A stretch of DNA of 64,000 nucleotides from Fimbriimonadaceae bacterium. GTDB taxonomy: Bacteria; Armatimonadota; Fimbriimonadia; Fimbriimonadales; Fimbriimonadaceae. The first letter of the stretch is position 1; every line of letters starts with the position of its first letter. The notes under the pieces were generated by a model. The model saw only the letters and a list, made by a program, of their open reading frames with translations. It ran no database searches and was not told the origin of the DNA. The stretch covers positions 1,210,605-1,274,604 of the forward strand of contig JAHBTE010000001.1 in NCBI GenBank assembly GCA_019638675.1. The letters are read 5' to 3'. This document shows, in pieces, positions 24,608 to 32,865 of this stretch. The translations under genes and the position numbers were made by a program.

Positions 24608-25075
24608 TTACTCCATCCAGTGAACTTGGTCGTCGCCATGAATGGCTTGAATATAGTTCAGCTGACCATCATGGTAGAAGGTGTGTGCCGCTGTAAACGC
24701 TGCGAGCTTTGCTTTAGGCATTGGTTCGCCCCAAGGTGCGGTCGTTTGTTCAGCAAGGTCGGCTTCTGACATTGATTCAATTTGAGCTTTGAACGCATCA
24801 AAACTCTTATTGAGTTCTTCGCTTGCGATTTCCTTGGAAGTCACTTTTGCTGTCATTTCGTCGAACATTCCTGGTTGGAATGCAACTGATTCACCCTTGA
24901 GAATCTTGGTGGTCATGTCGGTGAAGACAGCACATTCCGCCATGATTGCCAAACCAGAGCGTGTGCAACCGCCACAGCCTTCTCCCTCTTTACCAGCTGG
25001 CAAGTGGGAGATGTCTTTTTGGGTGAGGTAATTTACGTCGCCCGCTAACGCCAATATCAGTTCTTTTGTGTTCAT
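24608..25075 (-). CDS. DinB/YfiT-fold protein (first copy)
   Basis: A 155-residue four-helix-bundle protein. It has the paralogue's HTFYHDGQLNYIQ and GDDQVHWME ending, but its N-terminus has a Cys-rich turn (GCGGCT) absent from the other copy. The YfiT/DinB-like family often uses three His to bind a metal; two are clear here. Its ATG overlaps the pepF stop by one base (TAATG), so it is translated directly after the peptidase and is part of the recN-pepF operon. The tandem copies have diverged considerably, so their roles probably differ. Confidence 0.78.
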   Translation of the reverse strand: MNTKELILALAGDVNYLTQKDISHLPAGKEGEGCGGCTRSGLAIMAECAVFTDMTTKILKGESVAFQPGMFDEMTAKVTSKEIASEELNKSFDAFKAQIESMSEADLAEQTTAPWGEPMPKAKLAAFTAAHTFYHDGQLNYIQAIHGDDQVHWME

Positions 25076-26898
25076 TACTTGTTTTCCTTTTGATATTCAG
25101 TCCAACGAGATTCAAATTCTCCAACCATTTGGTCAATCACTTCGAACCCGCCCTGCCAAAATTGTTTTGATTTGAGGTCAACTCCAAGATGAGCCATTAG
25201 CTCGGCTGGAGTTTGGCTGCCGCCTAATTTGAGCACATCAATGTACTTTTCCGCAAACTCTTTTCCTTGCTCCTTGGCTTGCTGGTAAAGAGCAAGTGTG
25301 AGTAACTCGCCAAACGAGTAAGCATATACATAGAACGGCACTGCAAAGAAGTGACCGACATAAAGCCACCACTTTTTGTGCTGTTCACCCAAAGTGATTG
25401 AATCGCCGAACATAGACTGGATTTCTGTTTGCCAGTAGCCAGAGAAGTCTTCCGCTGACAATTCGCCTTTATCCCGCCGATGGTTATGACAAACTTGCTC
25501 GAATCGGAACATTGCGGACTGGCGGTGAACGGAAGCAAAGATGCCTTCAATCTTATCGCCGTAAAGGCTGAGCGCATCTTTATTCGATGCAGACTTAACT
25601 AAATCTTCAAATACCAATATCTCGCCAAAAATCGAGGCAAGCTCGGCCAGCGGAAGAGTTCCGTTGTAATTGAAGGGTGATTGGCATCGGCTAAACCACG
25701 CGTGAGCACAGTGCCCAAGTTCATGGGCGAGCGTGTTGACATCGCTCAGATTGCCCATGTAAGTCATCAGCATCACCGGATGAGTATCAGGAGTGTTCGG
25801 ACTGCAGAAAGCGCCGCCAGATTTTCCGTCGCGAGGCTCGGCGTCGATCCACCCATTGGTGAAGAACAGTTCCGCAGAATCAGCGAGCTCCTTGTGGAAG
25901 CCAGTAAACCCCTTGATCACAATATCTCTCGCTTGATCCCAATTGATCTTTTCTTCGGAATCAAACAGCGGTGCATACCGATCGATGTGAGTGAGTTCTG
26001 GGATTCCGAGTATCTGCCTTTTAACTTTGTAATATCGCTCTACAACGTCAGATCGCTCACGGCAAAGCTGCATCACTAAGTCAACGGTTTCTTTGTCGAG
26101 TTCATTGGCGAGGTGGCGAGATCGCTCGGCGTACTCCATGCCACGCAACCGATCTTCTAGTTTTTTATCAGCAAGAATCGTGTTGTACGCAAAAATAATC
26201 ACTCTTTCTAGCTCGGCTAATCCGGCTGATAACCCATCGGCGGCGGCTTGGCGCACTGCTCGGTCTGCATCGTGGAGGTGGGTAAGAATTTCTTCTTGCG
26301 AAAGAATTTCGGTTTCTCCGCTTTCAGGATTTTGGAACTTAAACTTATGGTTGCTTGTGACCTCATCGTGCAGGCGCACCCAAGCTCGAACGCCGGTGTT
26401 CGCGGTTTCCTCCAGCAAAACTTCGCGCGATTCATCAAGCATATAAGGCGTATAAGCACGAACGATGTTGATGTGATGAACGTAATTGCTCAACGCCGCA
26501 TCTTTCAGGAGTTCTTGAATTCGGTCTTCGGAGATCTGCTGAAGTTCAAGTTCAAAAAACATCAGCTTGACGCGAAGTTCCGAAGATTTCTCCGCTTGCT
26601 CTTGGTAAAACGCTCCGAGAGTCGGATCGCTTGTATCGGCCGCGAATAAGAGGCCCGCGAAATGTGACGATTTAGAAGCTTCGTTGCTCAAGGATTCAAG
26701 CTCAGAGATCGCATTAGCAAGTTCAGTGGCAGAAAGATTAGCCAGCTTCCCACGATATTTAGTGGCGAATTCGTCAGCTTGTTTGTTACAGGAATCCCAA
26801 GTTGCGTTGATCTTAGGATCGGTCGGACTGGCAAACAAAGCACTTAGATCCCATCGAACTCCTTCGGCGGTGGCAGATAAAGTTGCAGACATGCTCAT
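25075..26898 (-). CDS. pepF: Oligoendopeptidase F, M3 family
   Basis: A 607-residue cytoplasmic zinc peptidase that cuts peptides of about 6-20 residues. The zinc motif HELGHCAHAWFS (HExxH, near residue 394) is intact, followed by the downstream Glu of the family in LAELASIFGEILVFE. The N-terminal helical domain and MLMTYMGNLSDVNTLAHELGH match PepF. It normally follows MSxxxxxxWDLSALF, seen here at residues 15-20 (WDLSALF). Its start is 2 nt downstream of the recN stop, so recN, pepF and two DinB-like genes form one operon. The link to recombination repair is not explained by known biology. Confidence 0.93.
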   Translation of the reverse strand: MSMSATLSATAEGVRWDLSALFASPTDPKINATWDSCNKQADEFATKYRGKLANLSATELANAISELESLSNEASKSSHFAGLLFAADTSDPTLGAFYQEQAEKSSELRVKLMFFELELQQISEDRIQELLKDAALSNYVHHINIVRAYTPYMLDESREVLLEETANTGVRAWVRLHDEVTSNHKFKFQNPESGETEILSQEEILTHLHDADRAVRQAAADGLSAGLAELERVIIFAYNTILADKKLEDRLRGMEYAERSRHLANELDKETVDLVMQLCRERSDVVERYYKVKRQILGIPELTHIDRYAPLFDSEEKINWDQARDIVIKGFTGFHKELADSAELFFTNGWIDAEPRDGKSGGAFCSPNTPDTHPVMLMTYMGNLSDVNTLAHELGHCAHAWFSRCQSPFNYNGTLPLAELASIFGEILVFEDLVKSASNKDALSLYGDKIEGIFASVHRQSAMFRFEQVCHNHRRDKGELSAEDFSGYWQTEIQSMFGDSITLGEQHKKWWLYVGHFFAVPFYVYAYSFGELLTLALYQQAKEQGKEFAEKYIDVLKLGGSQTPAELMAHLGVDLKSKQFWQGGFEVIDQMVGEFESRWTEYQKENK

Positions 26899-26900
26899 TC

Positions 26901-28616
26901 TTATACCAAGGATTTGGTCGGAGCGTTCGCCTTATTTCCTGATTGGTAGTCAGCAGCGGTTTCCATAATTTCCCGAGCATTGGCTAATGCCGAGTGTCCA
27001 ATTTTTTCTCCTGCCAATAAGCGAGCGATCTCCGTTGTCCGATCTTGAGTGTCCAATCTGCGAATTTGGGTGATGACTCGACCAAACGATTCCACCTTTT
27101 CAATATTGAAATGGTTCTTTGCAGCGGCGGCGATTTGCGGCAGGTGACTGATAACCACAACTTGAGAATGCTCGGCGAGTTGCTGAAGTTTCCTTGCCGT
27201 GATCGCGGCGGCTCGCCCACTTAGACCAGTATCAACTTCATCAAAAATCAGAGTTTGGATTCCAGCGGTGCCAGCACTTGCAACTTTGATCGCTAGCATG
27301 ATGCGGCTAAGTTCACCGCCCGAGGCAACCTTGTGGAGCGGTTTAGTTGGTTCACCTGGGTTTGCGGAAAACTGAAATTCGACTGTGTCTTGCCCATTCG
27401 ACTGTATTGTCGTTTTTTCAAGATTCACTTCAAACACCGCTTTATCCATGGCAAGTTCGCGCATGTGAGATTGAGCCTCAGATTGGAATAACCTAGACTT
27501 TTGCGTTCTCAAATCAGATAACTCATCTGCCGCCGTAACAAGCTCTTGAAAAGTTATGTCAATTTGCGACTCAAGCGATGATTCGTCTGTTTCCAGAGAC
27601 TGAAGCGAATCTAGTTCTGCGATTGCCTCATCAAGAAAGGTAAGGATTTCAGATTCATCACTACCGTACTTCCGTTTAAGCCGCGCCAGTACGTCTAGCC
27701 GATTCGCAGTTTCTTCAAGCGCAACTGGGTTGTGTTCCAGAAGGTCACTGTAAGAACGCAAAGCTCTTGTTGCCTCCTGCACCAACGTTTCGGCTTGGCG
27801 AATGTGGTGGAGCGGAATTTCTAGATCTGAATCAAGCCCTGCTAGCAGTTCAAGTTCTCGGCAGGCGGTGCTGATTCGCTCGTGTGCAGAGCCTTCTTCG
27901 TCGCCAAGGGTATTCACCAACTGACTGCTGGCTACTCCGAGTTTCTCGGCATTTTTCAATTTATTGAGCTGAGCTTGGTGAAGTTCTGCTTCGCCAATTT
28001 GAGGATTCGCTTGTGCAATTTCCTCAATCTGAAACTGAAGGAGGTCAATCCGCTGCTCTCGTTCTTTTTGTCCAGACCGAATCGCTTTCAGGTCAGCTTG
28101 CAACGAACTAAGAAGGGAGTATTTCTCGCTGACGACTTTCTTGAGTACGGTCGCTTCATCACCAATCCACGCATCCAAAAATTCGATTTGTTCTTCAGGA
28201 TTGAGAAGAGACTGATGATCATGCTGACCGTGGAGGTCGGCTAACGCAGAGCCGATCTGCTTGAGAATGCCAACCGAAGAAGGTCGGCCGTTCAGCCGTA
28301 CAGTGCTGCGGCCTTCAGCAGAAACCTCTCGCTGAATCAAGAGTTGGTCTTCGTCCAAATCAACGCCGAGTTCCTGGCACTTGGCGCGCGCCGGCGAAGT
28401 CTGGGCTAAATCAGCAAGCAGAGTGACGCATCCTTTTTTCTCGCCATTCCGAACCAAATCAGTATCGGCCCGTCCTCCAAGCGCAAGCGCGAGTGCATCT
28501 ATCACCAGTGACTTTCCCGCACCAGTCTCCCCAGTTAAGGCGGTGAACCCAGATGTCAAGCGTAAATCGGCTCGCTCAATGAGTGCTAAGTTTTCAACCG
28601 AAAGTTCGAGAATCAT
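26901..28616 (-). CDS. recN: DNA repair protein RecN
   Basis: A 571-residue SMC-like ATPase that helps hold broken DNA ends in recombination repair. The N-terminus has MILELSVENLALIE and Walker A TGETGAGKSL. A long coiled-coil region spans about residues 150-380. The signature KVASGGELSRIMLAIK and Walker B TLIFDEVDTGLSG lie near 415-460, followed by VVISHLPQIAAAA. Length and order match RecN. It is the first gene of the operon running to pepF and the DinB-like genes. Its promoter carries a palindrome related to the one before the Y-family polymerase gene, suggesting damage induction. Confidence 0.96.
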   Translation of the reverse strand: MILELSVENLALIERADLRLTSGFTALTGETGAGKSLVIDALALALGGRADTDLVRNGEKKGCVTLLADLAQTSPARAKCQELGVDLDEDQLLIQREVSAEGRSTVRLNGRPSSVGILKQIGSALADLHGQHDHQSLLNPEEQIEFLDAWIGDEATVLKKVVSEKYSLLSSLQADLKAIRSGQKEREQRIDLLQFQIEEIAQANPQIGEAELHQAQLNKLKNAEKLGVASSQLVNTLGDEEGSAHERISTACRELELLAGLDSDLEIPLHHIRQAETLVQEATRALRSYSDLLEHNPVALEETANRLDVLARLKRKYGSDESEILTFLDEAIAELDSLQSLETDESSLESQIDITFQELVTAADELSDLRTQKSRLFQSEAQSHMRELAMDKAVFEVNLEKTTIQSNGQDTVEFQFSANPGEPTKPLHKVASGGELSRIMLAIKVASAGTAGIQTLIFDEVDTGLSGRAAAITARKLQQLAEHSQVVVISHLPQIAAAAKNHFNIEKVESFGRVITQIRRLDTQDRTTEIARLLAGEKIGHSALANAREIMETAADYQSGNKANAPTKSLV

Positions 28617-28642
28617 GGTTGTTCTTCCCCAGAATTTTCAGT

Positions 28643-28671
28643 AGTATACACAAATCTACTAAAATAGTAGA
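28643..28671 (-). promoter_or_regulatory. Promoter with palindrome before recN
   Basis: TATACT (complement of 28643-28648) is a good -10 box. Upstream, TCTACTAAAATAGTAGA at 28655-28671 is a 7-3-7 palindrome covering the -35 zone and part of the spacer. It is an ideal site for a repressor, and shares TACTA/TAGTA arms with the polymerase promoter, although the spacer is 3 rather than 5. Confidence 0.55.
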
Positions 28672-28734
28672 ACTTGTTCGCAAAAATTTAATCGGCCCAT
28701 TCAATCTTACCGCCGCAGGTACAACCATTAAGCA

Positions 28735-30135
28735 ATGACGTCTCCCATCGAAAATCTGACCCCGCGGCAAATCGTAGCCAAGCTGGATGAATATATTGTT
28801 GGTCAAGATGATGCGAAAAGGGCGGTCGCGGTCGCGCTCCGTAACCGTTACCGACGTCAGCAACTCCCAGCCGATGAGCGAGCCGACATTGTCCCCAAAA
28901 ATATTCTGATGATGGGGCCGACTGGTGTCGGAAAAACGGAAATAGCCCGGCGTCTTGCTCAACTAGCACGTGCGCCGTTCGTCAAAGTGGAGGCAACCAA
29001 ATTCACCGAAGTCGGTTATGTTGGCCGGGATGTCGAAAGCATGGTCCGTGACCTCGCGGCGAACAGTGTGCGGCTTGTGGAAGCAGAGATGGTTATCGAA
29101 GTTCAAGCGCCTGCATACGAGGCGGCATTGGATCAACTCGTTTCGTTGTTGGATGATAAGCCCGTGCCATATCACGCAGGCGGGGTGTGGTTCCCAAGCG
29201 GTGACGAAGGATTTCCTCCTGCTCAAGCTGAAGAATCGGAAACCGATGATGAGCGGGAGAAACGGTTAGCCAAGCTCCGCAAAGAGATTGCAGACGGACT
29301 TCACGACGACAAAAAAGTTGAAGTAGAGATTGAAGAGCCACAGGGTAATCAGTTTCTCCAAGTGTTCACACCGCAGGGGATGGAGGAAATGGGTTTGGAT
29401 ATGAACCAGCTCATGGGCGGCAACCGCACCCGTACGGGTTACAGAAAAGCTACGGTTCGCGAAGCGAAAGAAATCCTCACTCAGAACGAAGCTAAGAAGC
29501 GGATTGACCATGCGAATATCGCTAAGGAGGCGATTGATCGAGCTGAGCAGATGGGAATCATCTTTATAGATGAAATTGATAAGGTTGCCATGCCAAGCGG
29601 TGGTTCTGGGCCAGATGTAAGCCGAGAAGGGGTTCAACGAGACTTGCTGCCAATTGTTGAAGGCTCAGTTGTTGCAACCAAATTTGGCCCAGTGAACACA
29701 GATCATATTTTGTTCATCGCAGCCGGAGCTTTTCATGTCAGCAAACCCGCCGATCTAATCCCTGAACTCCAGGGCCGACTTCCGATTCGGGTTCGGTTGG
29801 ATTCGCTGGAAGAAAAAGATTTCGTCCGTATTCTCAAAGAACCCAAGAATGCGCTCACAAAGCAGTACACCAAGTTACTCGGAGTTGAAGGAGTAAACGT
29901 TGCGTTCACCAATGATGCATTAGATGAAATCGCAAAGTACGCAACTTTGATCAATGAAAAAGCGGGGAATATCGGGGCGAGAAGGCTCCACACGCTTCTG
30001 GAAAGGCTGCTAGAAGACTATTTGTTCGATGCTCCTGAAGTTGCTCCGCCTACTCTCGCTATTGATGCAGATTTTGTACGAGAGCAACTCGAACCACTCC
30101 TGAAAGATATCTCGAATCGGCAAGATTTGGTTTGA
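28735..30135 (+). CDS. hslU: ATP-dependent protease ATPase subunit HslU
   Basis: A 466-residue AAA+ unfoldase that feeds substrates to the HslV peptidase. It has the order TPRQIVAKLDEYIVGQ, Walker A GPTGVGKTE (near residue 63), pore loop GYVGRD, an I-domain (about 120-240), Walker B IIFIDEIDK (near 280), arginine-finger segment ELQGRLPIRV and sensor 2 NIGARRLHTLLE. The C-terminal tail, which in other species inserts into HslV, reads ISNRQDLV instead of the usual DLSRFIL or DLSQYIL. No hslV is adjacent, although it normally lies directly upstream; the upstream neighbour is divergent recN. It may work with a distant hslV or alone. Confidence 0.96.
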   Translation: MTSPIENLTPRQIVAKLDEYIVGQDDAKRAVAVALRNRYRRQQLPADERADIVPKNILMMGPTGVGKTEIARRLAQLARAPFVKVEATKFTEVGYVGRDVESMVRDLAANSVRLVEAEMVIEVQAPAYEAALDQLVSLLDDKPVPYHAGGVWFPSGDEGFPPAQAEESETDDEREKRLAKLRKEIADGLHDDKKVEVEIEEPQGNQFLQVFTPQGMEEMGLDMNQLMGGNRTRTGYRKATVREAKEILTQNEAKKRIDHANIAKEAIDRAEQMGIIFIDEIDKVAMPSGGSGPDVSREGVQRDLLPIVEGSVVATKFGPVNTDHILFIAAGAFHVSKPADLIPELQGRLPIRVRLDSLEEKDFVRILKEPKNALTKQYTKLLGVEGVNVAFTNDALDEIAKYATLINEKAGNIGARRLHTLLERLLEDYLFDAPEVAPPTLAIDADFVREQLEPLLKDISNRQDLV

Positions 30136-30172
30136 GATTAGAATTCAGCTAAATTCGACAGAGAGGCGCTTA

Positions 30173-30394
30173 ATGATGGCTCTTATTGAACTCTTCCAGA
30201 TGACTTGGCAACATGTCCCTGAGTTTTATATGATCTTCGGAGCAATTGTGGTTCTTGCAATTTGCTGGCAGATATTTCAGAAGCCCAACGGGGTTCGATT
30301 TGGAAAAATATTTTTTTGCTGTGCTGGCGTTTTCTTGCTCCTTTGGATACTTCTGCTTGGACGTATTGTATTGAGCGCAAGACTTCCGTATTAA
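30173..30394 (+). CDS. Small membrane protein of unknown function
   Basis: A 73-residue protein with two hydrophobic segments (about residues 18-38 and 47-65) and a basic stretch between them ([10 protein letters not shown]). A start ATG at 30173 follows GAGAGG by 6 nt, so it is well supported despite its size. No family is recognised. It lies just after hslU on the same strand and just before the prepilin-like pair; it could be co-transcribed with either. Confidence 0.55.
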   Translation: MMALIELFQMTWQHVPEFYMIFGAIVVLAICWQIFQKPNGVRFGKIFFCCAGVFLLLWILLLGRIVLSARLPY

Positions 30395-30438
30395 CTTTTT
30401 GGGGAACTTCTAACCCGCAATGTACTATCTCAATAGAG

Positions 30439-31305
30439 ATGGCACCGCGAAAATACTGGGTTGGTTTTACGCTGATTGAACTCCTAGTGGTTATCGCAAT
30501 CATTGCCATCGTCGCGGCGATTTTATTCCCGGTATTTGCTCAGGCCAAAATTGCCGCAAAAGGAACAGCCAGCCTGAGCAATGTCCGCCAGATAGGCACC
30601 GCGATGATGATTTATTCCGGTGACTACGACGATAAAGCGGTAATCGTTGGCCGGATGGAAGACCCTTCACCTGTTCATGTACTTGGGTTCGGCATGTACG
30701 CCTGGCCCTCGCTCTTACAGCCCTATATCAAGAATTCAGCAATCTTTCAAGATCCTCTGACAAGTACCGAAGGTGGTTTCGACCAAGCAACGCCGCCGCA
30801 ATCTTGGCTCTGGTTAACCCAATTCGGATACGCGTATACGGTGCATTCTCCGTGGTTTGGGCCGAGCAACCAAGAATACGCGCAACCTGTTTCTTCAACC
30901 TCAATCCAATTTCCTGCCGAAACGGTGTTGCTCACATCCAAAAAATCAAGAAACGGAAATCAAGACTGGGTTTTGGTACCAACTCCAGTCTGGGGGGCGC
31001 ATTTAGTGAATCCGCCTTACTGTCGCTCGACAACTGATGGTGTGAACCCAGAGTCGCGATGTTATTCCCAAGCGCGGTGGGGATCGAATACTCCAACTTA
31101 TTCGGGTCAATCATTTGAAGAAGGTGGTCGCACGGGCGGTGTAGCCTTCCGAAAGGCAAAAAAAGCTTGCGTCGTGTGGGCTGATTCTCACGCAAGTTGG
31201 AAATCGGCTGAGCAACTTTCAGTGGGAACGACCTGGAATTACAACGCCACATTTGGTTCTGTGGTCATAAACGATATTAGTAAGTATCTTTGGGATATTG
31301 ATTAA
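30439..31305 (+). CDS. Prepilin-like secreted protein (H-X9-DG type), first of tandem pair
   Basis: A 288-residue protein. The N-terminus has the type IV prepilin signal: basic MAPRKYWVG, then [20 protein letters not shown], with cleavage before Phe. It then has [36 protein letters not shown], typical of the planctomycete/armatimonad family of prepilin-like proteins, and a C-terminal [11 protein letters not shown] related to the H-X9-DG motif. Such proteins may be pseudopilins or surface proteins exported by a type II/IV pathway. The next gene is a paralogue with about the same layout. The start at 30439 begins right at the conserved prepilin signal; an upstream in-frame codon at 30262 would add 59 unrelated residues over the small membrane gene. 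Confidence 0.88.
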   Translation: MAPRKYWVGFTLIELLVVIAIIAIVAAILFPVFAQAKIAAKGTASLSNVRQIGTAMMIYSGDYDDKAVIVGRMEDPSPVHVLGFGMYAWPSLLQPYIKNSAIFQDPLTSTEGGFDQATPPQSWLWLTQFGYAYTVHSPWFGPSNQEYAQPVSSTSIQFPAETVLLTSKKSRNGNQDWVLVPTPVWGAHLVNPPYCRSTTDGVNPESRCYSQARWGSNTPTYSGQSFEEGGRTGGVAFRKAKKACVVWADSHASWKSAEQLSVGTTWNYNATFGSVVINDISKYLWDID

Positions 31306-31379
31306 AATTACCTGTTTCCATAACTAAACTTGCATTGATCAAAAAATTAAGGAACTAATCACGCAATAATATTCATCCT

Positions 31380-32237
31380 ATGCGTATGAGAGAGAGGATT
31401 CTGAGACGAGCGTTTACGCTGATTGAACTTCTTGTGGTCATCGCGATCATTGCGATCCTGGCGGCGATAATTTTCCCCGTTTTTGCCCAGGCGAAAGTTG
31501 CGGCTAAAGGCGCCGCTAGTATGAGTAACGTCAGGCAACTGGGAATTGCGATGATGATCTACTCGGGCGATTACGACGACACAGCGGTGATTCTGGGATA
31601 CATGGATGACAATTCGCCCGTACTGATAAACAGCTTAGGGCACAAAGCATGGGGAGAGATTTTGTTGCCTTATGTCAAGAATTACGAGATGTTTCAAGAC
31701 CCGTTAACACGGTCAGAATCTGCTTTTGGTGGTAATTCCGAAGGAATTTCGAGGCTGTATCACACACAATTCGGCTACGCATTTTCTATTTTTTCTTCTT
31801 ACACAGTTGCTTCGCCAAGTTTTGCCTCGCCTGTTTCTATGACTTCGGTTGCGCAACCAGCAGAGACTGTTTTGCTAATAACCAAAAAATCTCGAAATGG
31901 TCATCCAGATTGGACACTTGATCCTTCTCCATTGTGGGGAGCGAACGTTGTGAACCCTCCAATTTGCCCAGGTATTGGCAACGCCTCAGAGTGTTATCCT
32001 ATCGGGCGGTGGGGTTCCGATGCTCCTAGCTATGCTGGTCAAAGTTTTGAAGAAGGAGCTATGACAGGCGGAGTTGCCTTCCGTAAAACTGGCAAGGCTG
32101 TGGTTGTTTGGGGAGATGGTCACGCGAGTTGGCGATCACCTGGTCAACTAGCCGCAGGAACTAACTGGTCGAAAACCACAACTTCAGCTTCTATGGCGAT
32201 CATAGATATTGATCAATATCTGTGGGATAACAATTAG
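31380..32237 (+). CDS. Prepilin-like secreted protein (H-X9-DG type), second of tandem pair
   Basis: A 285-residue paralogue of the preceding gene. The basic start [11 protein letters not shown] leads to [20 protein letters not shown] and then [36 protein letters not shown]. The C-terminus reads [11 protein letters not shown], closer to the H-X9-DG consensus. Similarity to the first copy runs the full length, with the strongest match in the first 70 and last 40 residues; the centre is more variable. A 74-nt AT-rich gap separates the two, so each may have its own promoter. No prepilin peptidase or secretion genes are nearby. Confidence 0.88.
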   Translation: MRMRERILRRAFTLIELLVVIAIIAILAAIIFPVFAQAKVAAKGAASMSNVRQLGIAMMIYSGDYDDTAVILGYMDDNSPVLINSLGHKAWGEILLPYVKNYEMFQDPLTRSESAFGGNSEGISRLYHTQFGYAFSIFSSYTVASPSFASPVSMTSVAQPAETVLLITKKSRNGHPDWTLDPSPLWGANVVNPPICPGIGNASECYPIGRWGSDAPSYAGQSFEEGAMTGGVAFRKTGKAVVVWGDGHASWRSPGQLAAGTNWSKTTTSASMAIIDIDQYLWDNN

Positions 32238-32252
32238 TCGCGAACCATATCC

Positions 32253-32864
32253 CTACTGCTTCATGCTGTCAAGCAATTTCATGACTCCATCGTAGTAGGG
32301 GAATTCTAAATTATAGTCTTGGGGGCCATCTTCGACCTCGTAGCTAAACTGCTTGATAACCTTATTTCTTTTGGTGATTAAAACTTCTTTTCGTGAGATT
32401 TCACCATCGCCAGCACCCACTGCTATATAGAAATAGTCTCCGTTTCGATAGATATGAGGAACTGTGGCATCTTGGGCTGACTGCTGTCCTTCATGGAGAT
32501 TAACGTCCAAAATTGGAGAAAAATCACCTTCATTCAGAGTCCACTTTTCGTTACCAAAATAGACTTGAAATGATGAAACCTTTTTGGTGATGTGCCATGT
32601 TTCTCCCATCAGCCTGGAAGGAATAAACGTAGGAACGACAACGGTGTGCATAACAAGTGGTTGAGCATCGGGATCCCAGCCCACCATTGGTTTGCCGCTG
32701 ACTTCATCTATGTAGCGAACCGGGGCAACAAACACTTGCTCCTCGCGAGAAATCCATTGATAACACCTGTACGAGATTACGCTAAGCAGAACCAACGATA
32801 CATAGATAATGAGTTTCTTTTTCCATGCTGGTTTTTTCGTTACGCTTTCTGCTTTATCTGTCAT
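32253..32864 (-). CDS. Membrane-anchored protein of unknown function after beta-hexosaminidase
   Basis: A 203-residue protein with a short Lys-rich cytoplasmic start, one membrane helix (about 18-36, LIIYVSLVLLSVISY) and a long extracytoplasmic part. The latter has beta-type segments (PLVMHTVVVPTFIP, SSFQVYFGNEKWTLNEGD). No catalytic motif or family is recognised. The ATG at 32864 is preferred: it lies one base after the TAA of the upstream hexosaminidase, and AAAGAG sits 7-8 nt before it. The co-translation suggests a role in glycan handling or signalling, but that is inference only. Confidence 0.62.
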   Translation of the reverse strand: MTDKAESVTKKPAWKKKLIIYVSLVLLSVISYRCYQWISREEQVFVAPVRYIDEVSGKPMVGWDPDAQPLVMHTVVVPTFIPSRLMGETWHITKKVSSFQVYFGNEKWTLNEGDFSPILDVNLHEGQQSAQDATVPHIYRNGDYFYIAVGAGDGEISRKEVLITKRNKVIKQFSYEVEDGPQDYNLEFPYYDGVMKLLDSMKQ

Positions 32865-32865
32865 G

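Noticed and set aside
28735-30135. Possible truncation of HslU
   Set aside because: The alignment of the last 20 residues to other HslU proteins has the same length, so the tail is divergent rather than cut short.
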